A stretch of 23,158 bases of DNA from CAZFPN01 sp044370655 (lineage in GTDB: Bacteria; Pseudomonadota; Alphaproteobacteria; Rickettsiales; Deianiraeaceae). Made by a program: the position numbers and the translations under genes. The notes under the pieces were generated by a model. The model ran no database searches and had not been told where the DNA came from. It was given only the letters and a program-made list of their open reading frames with translations. How positions within the stretch are numbered: position 1 is the first letter of the stretch; every line of letters starts with the position of its first letter. The stretch spans positions 1 through 23,158 of the forward strand of contig JBILVD010000007.1 in assembly GCA_044370655.1 (NCBI GenBank). The letters are read 5' to 3'. Shown in pieces: positions 8,501 through 15,741 of this stretch.

Positions 8501-8520
8501 AAAACTAGCTTAGCTATTTT
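8501..8520 (-). terminator. Possible weak terminator after the MBL-fold gene
   Basis: A short hairpin, AAAA-C-TAGC-TTA-GCTA-TTTT, lies 41 bases downstream of the hydrolase stop on the - strand and is flanked by A and T tracts. The stem is short and GC-poor. The rest of 8374-8560 is AT-rich, with nothing recognisable. Confidence 0.22.
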
Positions 8521-8560
8521 AAAATTCAAATCAGTTAAACTCTCAAGCGTATATATATAT

Positions 8561-9625
8561 TTAGTAGACAAATCTCTCCCCAAAATCTAGCACTCTAAAA
8601 GTTTGTGCCTTTATTTTATATTTACCTTTTGCATCTTCAAGATGTTCCAAAGGTTCATTAAAACCTTCATCAGAAAGCTGAAAAGTCTTTATATGCTTGC
8701 CAAAACTTTGCTTTGATTTTAAATCAATATGAGCCATAACCGCCTCCTCTGGGTTAAGATGAGAGTATTTCATTATAAAGTCAGGATTGTAAGCACCTAT
8801 TGGAATTAAAGACACATCAAAATTTCCATACTGCTCGTTTATCATTTTAAAATGCTTGCCATATCCTGTATCACCTGCTATATAAACTTTATAAGATGGA
8901 GAAGATAAAATAAAACTGCCCCAAAGTGCTTTATTTGAATCAAAAAGCGTTCTTTTTGACCAATGCTTTGCTTTTTCAAAAATAATCTTGAAGTCATTTT
9001 TCACTTCAAACTCCCCTCCCCAATCTTTTTCTATGCAATTTTTAATGCCATTTCTTTTAAGTATTTTGCACACTCCAAGCCCTGTTATGATTTTTGGATT
9101 AAACATTTTTTGTAACTTTCGTAATGTTTTTATATCTACGTGGTCGTAATGAGAGTGGCTTAAAAGTATATAGTCTATTTTTGGAAGTTCCTCAATTGCA
9201 AAAGCTGGCTTTGTGTGTCTTTTTGGCCCTATAAAGAAAAATGGGCTTGCACGCTCACTCCATATTGGGTCCGTTATTATATTAATCTCTTTCATTTGAA
9301 TTAAAAAGCTAGAGTGCGTTATGTAAACAATTTCAAGCCCTTTTGCATAATCTTTTTTTTGATACTCCTGATACTTCGCAAATTTCAAAATATCTTCCTT
9401 TGTCCATTCTTTTCTTGTTTGCTTTCTATTCCAAATCCAATGAAAAAAACTCTTTTCTTTATGCCTTTCTTTAGAGCTTACAACTGGCTTACTTTCTTCA
9501 AAACTGTTATAGAAGTATCCGTTTTTCATATTAGGGCTCTCGGCTTCTGAATATACTGGGTTTCTACTTAGTGTAATCCACAAAAGAATTCCTATTATAG
9601 TGCTTAAAATTATCTTTTTTATCAT
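8561..9625 (-). CDS. NAPE-PLD-like metallo-beta-lactamase-fold hydrolase, membrane-anchored
   Basis: This 354-aa protein has a hydrophobic N-terminus (residues 5-20) that could be a signal peptide or anchor. A metallo-beta-lactamase fold related to N-acylphosphatidylethanolamine phospholipase D follows. All seven expected metal ligands can be matched by motif: H157, H159, D161 and H162 (H-S-H-Y-D-H-V-D), H221 in H-W-S-K-R-T-L-F-D, D252 in A-G-D-T-G-Y-G, and H311. The segments D-P-I-W-S-E-R-A-S-P and I-P-I-G-A-Y-N-P are also typical. The usual G-x-H-W-G-T-F is G-K-H-I-K-T-F here. The substrate of bacterial members is mostly unknown; phospholipid hydrolysis is inferred from family. It begins 9 bases after mnmE, probably the last gene of the thyX-mnmE unit. 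Confidence 0.82.
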   Translation of the reverse strand: MIKKIILSTIIGILLWITLSRNPVYSEAESPNMKNGYFYNSFEESKPVVSSKERHKEKSFFHWIWNRKQTRKEWTKEDILKFAKYQEYQKKDYAKGLEIVYITHSSFLIQMKEINIITDPIWSERASPFFFIGPKRHTKPAFAIEELPKIDYILLSHSHYDHVDIKTLRKLQKMFNPKIITGLGVCKILKRNGIKNCIEKDWGGEFEVKNDFKIIFEKAKHWSKRTLFDSNKALWGSFILSSPSYKVYIAGDTGYGKHFKMINEQYGNFDVSLIPIGAYNPDFIMKYSHLNPEEAVMAHIDLKSKQSFGKHIKTFQLSDEGFNEPLEHLEDAKGKYKIKAQTFRVLDFGERFVY

Positions 9626-9634
9626 AAACCTTAT

Positions 9635-10996
9635 TTACTTACCTATACAAAATTTGGAAAATATACTTCCAAGAACGTCCTCAACATCTACTTTACCAAT
9701 TATTTCCTCAAGAGATTTAACTGCTTGCCTTAAGTCCTCCCCTGCAAGCTCAACATCTTTTTTCATGTTAAACAAAGAGAGAGAATTTAGAGATTGTTGT
9801 AAAATTTGTTTTTGCCTCTCACTTGCAATGAGACCTGTTTGAACAAGAGGGAGAAAGTTTTGCTCTAAAAGTTGTTCTATTTTGTTAAAAAGCTCACTAA
9901 AGCCCTCTCCAGTTAAGGCGGAAATTTTTAAAGTATCGTGACTTTTAATGATGGAGTTTATGTCCGATTTATTTAAAATGCAAATTGTGTTTTCATCTAA
10001 TTTTAAGTTTAACTCCCTTGCTAAACTTTCAAAATTTTCTTCATCGTTGCAAGATTTTACAAGAAGCTTAATATCGCTTTTTTCAAGCATTTTAACGGCT
10101 CTTTTTACCCCCTCAATCTCCACCTCATCATTTGAAGTTCTAATTCCCGCAGTGTCGTAAAAGATTATAGGAACTCCCTTAAGAACCATTCTTTCTTCAA
10201 TTACATCCCTTGTTGTGCCCGCATGCTTTGATACGATTGCCTTTTCATACCCACAAAGTCTATTAAAAATGGACGACTTGCCAGCATTAGGGCGACCTAT
10301 AATTGCAACTCTAACCCCTTCTTGCAAGCTTAGAATTGATGTATTTTTAAGATGGGAGGAGATTTTACCTTTTACCTCATCAATTTTTGCCTCTAATTTA
10401 AGGGAAATATCGGCGGGGAGGTCTTCATCTGTAAAATCAATTAGGCTCTCTAAAAAAGCTAAAACTTCAAGAATTAAACTTCTTAATTTTAAAAATTCAT
10501 TTGAAGCTTCTCCTAAAAATTGCCTTTTAGATGCCAAATGTTGCAATTTCGTTGTGCTTGCAATTAAATTTGCCATACCTTCTGCTTTCACTAAATCCAT
10601 CTTACCATTTAAAAAAGCACGATATGAAAATTCACCTTTACTTGCAAAACGAAGCCCTAGGGAGAGAAGGGAGGAGTAAATCTCTTCTAAAATAAAAGTG
10701 CTACCATGCAGTGCAATTTCTAGACAGTCCTCCCCTGTAAAGCTGTGAGGGGCTTTGAAGTAAGTAATTAGTGCTTCATCTAAAAACTCATCATTTACAT
10801 AAATTTTTGAGAGAAATGTGAAATTTGGTTTTAATTTTATAGGATTAATTTTAAAGAAGGAGAAAATTTTTGATATATCATCTTTTGAAGTAGATTTTGC
10901 AATAAACTTTGGTGTAGATATGCGAATAAGATTAATAGAAGAGCCTATTCCACCTGATATTTTAGCAAAAATTCCATCTCCTATTTTATAGTTCAT
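9635..10996 (-). CDS. mnmE: tRNA uridine-5-carboxymethylaminomethyl modification GTPase
   Basis: With MnmG this GTPase modifies the wobble uridine (U34) of several tRNAs. The 453-aa protein has an N-terminal tetrahydrofolate-binding domain (about 1-115) and a helical domain interrupted by a G domain: G1 G-R-P-N-A-G-K-S at 234-241, G-T-T-R-D at 260-264, D-T-A-G at 281-284 and N-K-S-D at 342-345. It ends F-C-I-G-K, with the conserved C-terminal cysteine at 450. Nothing appears missing. Its ATG overlaps the stop of the upstream 78-aa gene by four bases (ATGA), indicating translational coupling. The partner mnmG is not in the window. Confidence 0.96.
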   Translation of the reverse strand: MNYKIGDGIFAKISGGIGSSINLIRISTPKFIAKSTSKDDISKIFSFFKINPIKLKPNFTFLSKIYVNDEFLDEALITYFKAPHSFTGEDCLEIALHGSTFILEEIYSSLLSLGLRFASKGEFSYRAFLNGKMDLVKAEGMANLIASTTKLQHLASKRQFLGEASNEFLKLRSLILEVLAFLESLIDFTDEDLPADISLKLEAKIDEVKGKISSHLKNTSILSLQEGVRVAIIGRPNAGKSSIFNRLCGYEKAIVSKHAGTTRDVIEERMVLKGVPIIFYDTAGIRTSNDEVEIEGVKRAVKMLEKSDIKLLVKSCNDEENFESLARELNLKLDENTICILNKSDINSIIKSHDTLKISALTGEGFSELFNKIEQLLEQNFLPLVQTGLIASERQKQILQQSLNSLSLFNMKKDVELAGEDLRQAVKSLEEIIGKVDVEDVLGSIFSKFCIGK

Positions 10997-11229
10997 CTAT
11001 CTTTAAAATGATTAATCCTTTCTTTTAAAACTTCCTCGGTTTCGTCTGTTATGCCAAAATTCGGTCTATAAATCATTTTCTGAGGGCGGTTTCCCGTTTG
11101 CATTTTAAAATCTTTTACATCAATTGTTAAAAACTTCGTAAAATTTAAGCTTATAACGGCAGATGCAATTAAAATTAAAATGAATGTCAAAAACATTATA
11201 ATGGCAAATTCACTTAACAAAAAACTCAT
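10993..11229 (-). CDS. Small single-pass membrane protein, unknown function
   Basis: This 78-aa protein has one strongly hydrophobic helix (about residues 5-28) and a basic-acidic soluble tail containing N-R-P-Q-K-M-I-Y-R-P-N. No family is recognised. It is likely real: it starts 3 bases after the thyX stop, overlaps mnmE by four bases, and has a natural membrane-protein composition. Its position between thyX and mnmE links it to that transcription unit but does not reveal a function. Confidence 0.65.
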   Translation of the reverse strand: MSFLLSEFAIIMFLTFILILIASAVISLNFTKFLTIDVKDFKMQTGNRPQKMIYRPNFGITDETEEVLKERINHFKDR

Positions 11230-11232
11230 ATT

Positions 11233-12063
11233 TTATTTTAATAATTCTTGAATTTCGTTCCAATCTCTTTTGGAAAGCCCACTGGTTTCTTGTTTAACTT
11301 CCTCTTTTTTAAGAAGTTTTTTAATCACCTCAAGTTGTGCTTTAGAAAATGTTTTTGCTTGCATAACGTGATTTTCAAAAGCCTCCACGGCAAAGGGGCA
11401 CCAAATCTTAGCTAATTCTAACATTTTTTCCGCATAAACTCTAATTTCATATTGAGCATGTGGGTGAGCTCTTAAATTGATAAAGTGAAGAAAGTTGTGT
11501 AAGTCTATCTTCCAATAAAACTCTGTGTAGTAGTTAAGAGTTAGGTTCATTCTTGCTAGCTCCCTTGCAAAATTTACATCTTCGCTTAAAAAAAACTCAT
11601 AGTCCTTATAGCATTTTTTTGCATCTTCATTTAGCATGTCTTGAATTTTTTTTGCTAATTCGCTTGGCAAGGCTTCTCCACTACCTTGCTTGTTGTTTTT
11701 AGACTGCACTTGCATTCTTTCAAGTTCTGGTATATAGTATTCATTTGAAAGTATGGAATACCTGGCGGAGTATTCATTCACACTTGCCGTCCTGTGCCTT
11801 AGCCACTGCCTTGCAACAAAAATTGGCATTTTTAAGTGAAATTTGATTTCACACATTTCAAGTGGACTTGTATGTTTGTGCTTTACAAGATAGTTAATAA
11901 GCGCTTTATCATCGCTCACCGCTTTTGTGCCTTCTCCATAACTGACTCTTGCGGCTCCAACTATGGCTGCGTCCCCTCCCATAAAGTCCACAACTCTAAT
12001 AAAGCCTTTGTCAAGAATATCAAACTTCTTGCCTAAAAGTTCAAGCATCTCTGCATTTCTCAT
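11233..12063 (-). CDS. thyX: Flavin-dependent thymidylate synthase
   Basis: ThyX makes dTMP from dUMP using methylenetetrahydrofolate and FAD/NADPH. The 276-aa protein contains the diagnostic R-H-R-x(7)-S motif (R89, H90, R91, S99 in R-H-R-T-A-S-V-N-E-Y-S-A-R-Y-S). It also has Y-Y-T-E-F-Y-W-K-I-D-L-H-N-F-L-H-F-I-N-L-R, a substrate-binding segment typical of the family. The C-terminus is lysine-rich. Length is within the family range. ThyX replaces ThyA in many intracellular alphaproteobacteria and regenerates tetrahydrofolate directly. It is the first gene of a tight - strand unit. Confidence 0.95.
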   Translation of the reverse strand: MRNAEMLELLGKKFDILDKGFIRVVDFMGGDAAIVGAARVSYGEGTKAVSDDKALINYLVKHKHTSPLEMCEIKFHLKMPIFVARQWLRHRTASVNEYSARYSILSNEYYIPELERMQVQSKNNKQGSGEALPSELAKKIQDMLNEDAKKCYKDYEFFLSEDVNFARELARMNLTLNYYTEFYWKIDLHNFLHFINLRAHPHAQYEIRVYAEKMLELAKIWCPFAVEAFENHVMQAKTFSKAQLEVIKKLLKKEEVKQETSGLSKRDWNEIQELLK

Positions 12064-12205
12064 CTTTTTTATGTAAAATTTAAATTTTAAATAATACTAT
12101 CAAATATAAAATTCAAGTAAAAAATTTAAAAGATATTTATCTACCTAGATTTTATTAGGTATATTCTTTTAAATTGAAATGCGAACCTAGATTAAGTAAA
12201 TGCGA

Positions 12206-12280
<75 letters not shown>

Positions 12281-12294
12281 TTTAGATTTACTTT

Positions 12295-12322
12295 TCCTAA
12301 ATTAGAAATTTCAATTTGTCAA
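12295..12322 (-). promoter_or_regulatory. Possible promoter of tRNA-Thr
   Basis: On the - strand TTGACA (12322-12317) is followed after 16 bases by a weak TTAGGA (12300-12295), which would start transcription a few bases before the mature tRNA 5' end at 12280. The -35 box is strong and the -10 box poor. Confidence 0.35.
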
Positions 12323-12350
12323 GCATTTTTTAAAAAAGGCATTGACAAAT
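12314..12350. repeat. Near-perfect inverted repeat carrying TTGACA on both strands
   Basis: The arms 12314-12331 and 12332-12350 are inverted copies with one mismatch and one extra base, meeting in a TTTTTTAAAAAA centre. Each arm carries TTGACA pointing outward: 12317-12322 on the - strand towards tRNA-Thr, and 12342-12347 on the + strand. It may be a divergent promoter or operator, or a rho-independent-like hairpin. Confidence 0.45.
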
Positions 12351-12691
12351 AAATTCATATACATATTTTTTCTTTAAACATAAAGAATTTCACCGCTCTA
12401 TTTAATCCGTCTCTAGATTTAGCATATAAGCCTTATTTCTTCTAGCTAAGCAAGGTATATAATGCCTCAAAGCTTGAGTTCTTATATTCAAATCATATGT
12501 CTAATTTTCTTTGGAATTATTTTATTGTATGAGTAATTTCAATCAGTTGCAATAATTCTTGTCTTGTGATGGGAAATTTCATTGAAGATTCGTTGTGCGG
12601 AAATTTTTGCACCAAATCCAATCCAAAATGCAAGCAGAAACAAGCTGACTCTATCAATGGCAGTCTATATTCTGATTTGATTTTTTCGTTT

Positions 12692-14761
12692 TTAAAAAGA
12701 GAATATATATTTAGTTTCAATTTTACTTTTGTTTTGCCATGCTTTAACTGCTTTATGTCGATCTGCTTTATGTTGATCTGCTTTATGTTGTTCTAAATTA
12801 AGCAAATTTAAAGGTTTAGAACCAGTTGTAGTTAGATTACTTGGAGGAGGTGGATCAATTGGTTTTATTATATTATTATTATTTATCATTACTGGTGGAA
12901 TTTCGTCTGAATTATTGGGCCCCCCTCCCCAGCCTGTATTTAATTCTTGTTGATTTCCTCCTACCAAGTCTGTATTTGATGGTTGTTGATTTCCTCCTAC
13001 CAAGTTTTCACTCTTTCCAACTGAAGTGGTACTTGATGACATATTTTCTATTACTGATCCCAACCCCACACTAATTAAAACTGCATTTATTAAACTGAAT
13101 ATACAACTTACAGTATGCCAAAAATTATTTAGTTTATTCTTTCTTAATGCATTTTTTGAAATTTGCTCCGCTGCTTGAAGAATGTCGCTATTTAGACAAC
13201 TTCTGAAAACATTTTTAACATCTTCTGGACTTAAAATACTATTATTTTCTCCAATATTTATTCTAACATCTTCTGGATTTAAAATTTTAACAAGATTTTC
13301 AAATTCTGAGCTAGAAAGTGTTGCTAGAACTTTTTCTTCAGTAATCCTTAGTGATTCAGCAATATATGTTTTTAAATATTGTGGCATTTTGTCAAACACA
13401 AACTCAATGCTTTCTTTAACGCCTTTTGTTTGGCGAAGTTTATCAAGATGATGAGGAATATTAAACTTTTTTATACTTTCTAATATTTCTGATATACGGT
13501 TCAAGTTGTCTTCTGAGGACTTATCCCAAATAGCATGATCTAAATTATTTAAAATGCTATCTCTAATAAACGCCAATGAGGGAATTAGTTCAGGGTCACT
13601 CATTACCTTTTTTTCCCACTCATCTTTAGATTGTATTTTTTCAATTTTTTTTAAGGTGTTAAGAGACTCTAGAACTCTTTCTGCCCCCAATTTAGCAACG
13701 AATTTTGATGCTCCCGGCCTTAAAGAGCCCACACCATTGAAGCTTTGAATTTCTAAAAGCAAATTTTCGCTCATTGTTTCGCATTTTTGATTTTCCTCGC
13801 CTTGAGTGCCAAAAACATCTTTTACCTCTTGTTTCCGAATTGTGTCTTGAAATTTATTTACAAATTCATGAGATTTTAAAATAAAATTTATTAAACCATT
13901 TCCAAATTTCTGTCTGTTTGGTTCTAAAGCATTCACCGTATTAATTTCATTTTTTCTCCCATTCAATTTTTCTAACATTAAAGCACGATCTTTGTTATTT
14001 TCTATTATAATTTTAAGAGTTTCTGCATTTTTCTTTATAATTTTTTTGTCATTTTCATCTAAAGATTTTTCTAAAAGTTGAAGCATTTCATTTTCCACTG
14101 TGTTTTTATTAACGCAAAGTGATTCTAGATCAAGAATTGTTAAAAATTTGCCTTTATCAAGATTATAAAGAATATCATCTTGCACTGAAGTCTCTATTTT
14201 AAGCAAATTCTCAAGGCTAATTTTTGTTTTATATTTGTTGTATAATAGATCTGCCGTTTCCTGTGCAACATTATTAAGACATTCTAACACTTTGCTTCTT
14301 TCTAATTCAAAATCCTCTACACCTACAGTATTGTTAGAGAATAATTTTTCTAAATATGATTCTGATCCTGATTCTGATCCTGATTCTGATTCTGATCCTG
14401 ATTCTGATTCCGATCCTGATTCTGATTCTGATTTGTATTTATAACTTAATGGGTTTGTAATTACATTAAGCGGAATTACATTAAGCACGCTTTTTTTGCG
14501 TAAATGTTCAAGGCTCTTTTCAAAAGTGCTTTCAGTAGTATTAAGCTTCGCATCTAAACCTAAAATTGGAAATTTAACTTCAATTGTCCCTCTCTTCTTT
14601 TGGTTTTTATAGCCTTGGTTATAAACGCAGTGAGCCATAATTATGAACTCAGTTCGCAAGTTTTGCTGCTCATATTTTATTTTTTGCTTTGCTAATTTTA
14701 TTAATGTTTCTTTTTCTGTTGGCTGTGGTGATATTATTAATTGGCTTTTTTCTTGCAGCAT
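12692..14761 (-). CDS. Repeat-rich 689-aa protein of unknown function, possible secreted or surface protein
   Basis: No family is recognised. Residues 1-110 are a mixed, basic region. Residues 111-135 are a pure Ser-Glu/Ser-Gly repeat. Residues 140-545 are mostly charged helices, including two copies of a L-[NS]-P-E-D-V unit. One hydrophobic helix lies at about 547-571 (F-W-H-T-V-S-C-I-F-S-L-I-N-A-V-L-I-S-V-G-L). The last 115 residues are low-complexity: a 12-residue L-V-G-G-N-Q-Q repeat in two copies, Asn and Pro runs, and a 5-residue H-K-A-D-[QR] repeat in three. No cleavable signal peptide is seen. Such architecture occurs in effectors and surface proteins of Rickettsiales, but that role is inference. 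A 133-aa gene lies 75 bases upstream on the same strand. Confidence 0.8.
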   Translation of the reverse strand: MLQEKSQLIISPQPTEKETLIKLAKQKIKYEQQNLRTEFIIMAHCVYNQGYKNQKKRGTIEVKFPILGLDAKLNTTESTFEKSLEHLRKKSVLNVIPLNVITNPLSYKYKSESESGSESESGSESESGSESGSESYLEKLFSNNTVGVEDFELERSKVLECLNNVAQETADLLYNKYKTKISLENLLKIETSVQDDILYNLDKGKFLTILDLESLCVNKNTVENEMLQLLEKSLDENDKKIIKKNAETLKIIIENNKDRALMLEKLNGRKNEINTVNALEPNRQKFGNGLINFILKSHEFVNKFQDTIRKQEVKDVFGTQGEENQKCETMSENLLLEIQSFNGVGSLRPGASKFVAKLGAERVLESLNTLKKIEKIQSKDEWEKKVMSDPELIPSLAFIRDSILNNLDHAIWDKSSEDNLNRISEILESIKKFNIPHHLDKLRQTKGVKESIEFVFDKMPQYLKTYIAESLRITEEKVLATLSSSEFENLVKILNPEDVRINIGENNSILSPEDVKNVFRSCLNSDILQAAEQISKNALRKNKLNNFWHTVSCIFSLINAVLISVGLGSVIENMSSSTTSVGKSENLVGGNQQPSNTDLVGGNQQELNTGWGGGPNNSDEIPPVMINNNNIIKPIDPPPPSNLTTTGSKPLNLLNLEQHKADQHKADRHKAVKAWQNKSKIETKYIFSF
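12748..12792. repeat. 15-bp tandem repeat, three copies, within the 689-aa gene
   Basis: Units at 12748-12762, 12763-12777 and 12778-12792 (CTGCTTTATGTCGAT and close variants) encode a five-residue unit of the H-K-A-D type near the protein C-terminus. The unit is a multiple of three, so copy-number change keeps the frame. Confidence 0.8.
12934..13005. repeat. 36-bp tandem duplication within the 689-aa gene
   Basis: Copies at 12934-12969 and 12970-13005 share an identical 23-base core and differ at a few positions elsewhere. They encode a twelve-residue unit with L-V-G-G-N-Q-Q after the predicted membrane helix. Confidence 0.8.
13217..13285. repeat. Two 21-bp direct repeats 48 bp apart in the 689-aa gene
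   Basis: The segments 13217-13237 and 13265-13285 differ at a single base and encode the paired L-S-P-E-D-V and L-N-P-E-D-V motifs, 16 residues apart. This points to an old internal duplication. Confidence 0.65.
14357..14431. repeat. Hexanucleotide repeat tract encoding Ser-Glu/Ser-Gly
   Basis: Seventy-five bases are built of GATTCT and GATCCT units (one GATTCC), encoding alternating Ser-Glu and Ser-Gly on the - strand (residues 111-135). The near identity of the units points to recent slippage expansion. The frame is kept whatever the number of whole units. Confidence 0.85.
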
Positions 14762-14836
14762 AGATTTATCTAATATATTAATACTTTTAACTAAAGATAA
14801 AACATTATAAGCAATTTTTTAAAAATTGTCAATTTT

Positions 14837-15238
14837 TTATTTTTTATTTGATAGAAAATTCTTCAAATCGCACTCTCTTCTCCATATTCTTGGATTTTCA
14901 AGAGCGTATTCAACTTTCTTCATTACCCAACTAGGGGAGAGACCAGCGTATCCGCAAACTTTAATAAAATTTGAGTTTTTTTCATTCAACCAATCTCTAG
15001 CAGTATTTTTTGCCAAAATTTCTGATGCCCTCTTAGAATTAGACATAACATCAAGCACTGCTTGCATTATCACCGCCTTCCATAGAGCAGATTCCAAATT
15101 CTTGTCTCTACCGCTTTTATCTTTTTCTTTTACGCTTTGAAAACTAATAACATTACTAGTATTCTTGCGAGTTTTGATTACAACCATATTAAAATTATAT
15201 CTTTCTAGTTTTAAAGCTCTTTTCATGACGTTAAACAT
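14837..15238 (-). CDS. 133-aa conserved-looking protein, possible phage-derived helix-turn-helix-like
   Basis: This protein has a basic N-terminus and a helical core: A-L-W-K-A-V-I-M-Q-A-V-L-D-V (51-64), then A-R-D-W-L-N-E (80-86) and F-I-K-V-C-G-Y-A-G-L-S-P-S-W-V (91-105). From memory, this W-L then F-x-x-V-C-x-x-A-G-L-x-P pattern is seen in small proteins near prophage or gene-transfer-agent genes of alphaproteobacteria. I cannot confirm that here, and no other phage gene is present. The start is uncertain: ATGs at 15226 and 15184 would also keep the core. It lies 75 bases upstream of the 689-aa gene on the same strand and may be co-transcribed. Confidence 0.65.
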   Translation of the reverse strand: MFNVMKRALKLERYNFNMVVIKTRKNTSNVISFQSVKEKDKSGRDKNLESALWKAVIMQAVLDVMSNSKRASEILAKNTARDWLNEKNSNFIKVCGYAGLSPSWVMKKVEYALENPRIWRRECDLKNFLSNKK

Positions 15239-15741
15239 AAGTTCAATTTTCTTGTTATGGTTGTTTTTTTAGAGCGGTAAGCAAAATAATATATTTTTAA
15301 TAAAAAAATATAAAGCAAAAAAGAGTTATTTTGTTTATTCAATTAAAATTATATAATTGTTAAAACCTACTCACTAAACTTTATTTTTGTAATATATTAT
15401 AATAATTATGATATAAAAGCTAGATTTAAGATATAAATTAAAAGTTGTAAAATAGATAAATATCTAGTAAAAAAGAATATTTAAAAACTGGATTTAAAAA
15501 TAAGAAGTATTTGTATTTTGTATAGAATTTTGACAGAATTTGCAAAAAATTTTCATAGAATTTTGAAAAAATGCAAACATCATTGAAAAATTATTAAGAT
15601 AAAACACCTCGGAAGAATATAATAAGAAACTAGACGGCTTTTATACCTGACAAACCAAGAAATTTTATTACCTGAAAAATACATAACTCCCCCACTTCCT
15701 CGGTAAGACGTTTTAATAAATCACATAATTCACAAACTAAA
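15239..15741. other. AT-rich intergenic region, no gene recognised
   Basis: Five hundred bases without a convincing ORF, RNA or terminator. The only pattern noted is the 12-mer ATAGAATTTTGA occurring twice (15522-15533 and 15555-15566), 33 bases apart. The left end probably contains the promoter of the 133-aa gene. Confidence 0.5.

Larger units (their letters stand above)
12281..12691. other. AT-rich region without a convincing gene
   Basis: Apart from the inverted repeat at 12314-12350 this stretch shows no gene I can defend. A 67-codon - strand frame (12517-12720, TTG start) overlaps the end of the 689-aa gene. Its sequence matches nothing I recognise, so it is not called. Confidence 0.5.

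Noticed and set aside
10215..10679. 154-codon + strand frame
   Set aside because: It is antisense to mnmE, whose motifs are all present on the - strand.
12517..12720. 67-codon - strand frame after the 689-aa gene
   Set aside because: Its only start is TTG inside the upstream gene, it overlaps that gene by 29 bases in another frame, and its sequence matches nothing recognisable.
12566..12796. 76-codon + strand frame
   Set aside because: It runs antisense through the 15-bp repeats of the 689-aa gene; its repeated C-F-M-L-type product is a by-product of that repeat.
14357..14431. CRISPR array
   Set aside because: The repeats are contiguous hexamers without spacers and are in frame within a coding sequence.
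14235..14444. Antisense frame giving an Asp-Pro/Asp-Ser repeat
   Set aside because: It is the complement of the Ser-Glu/Ser-Gly tract and has no independent support.
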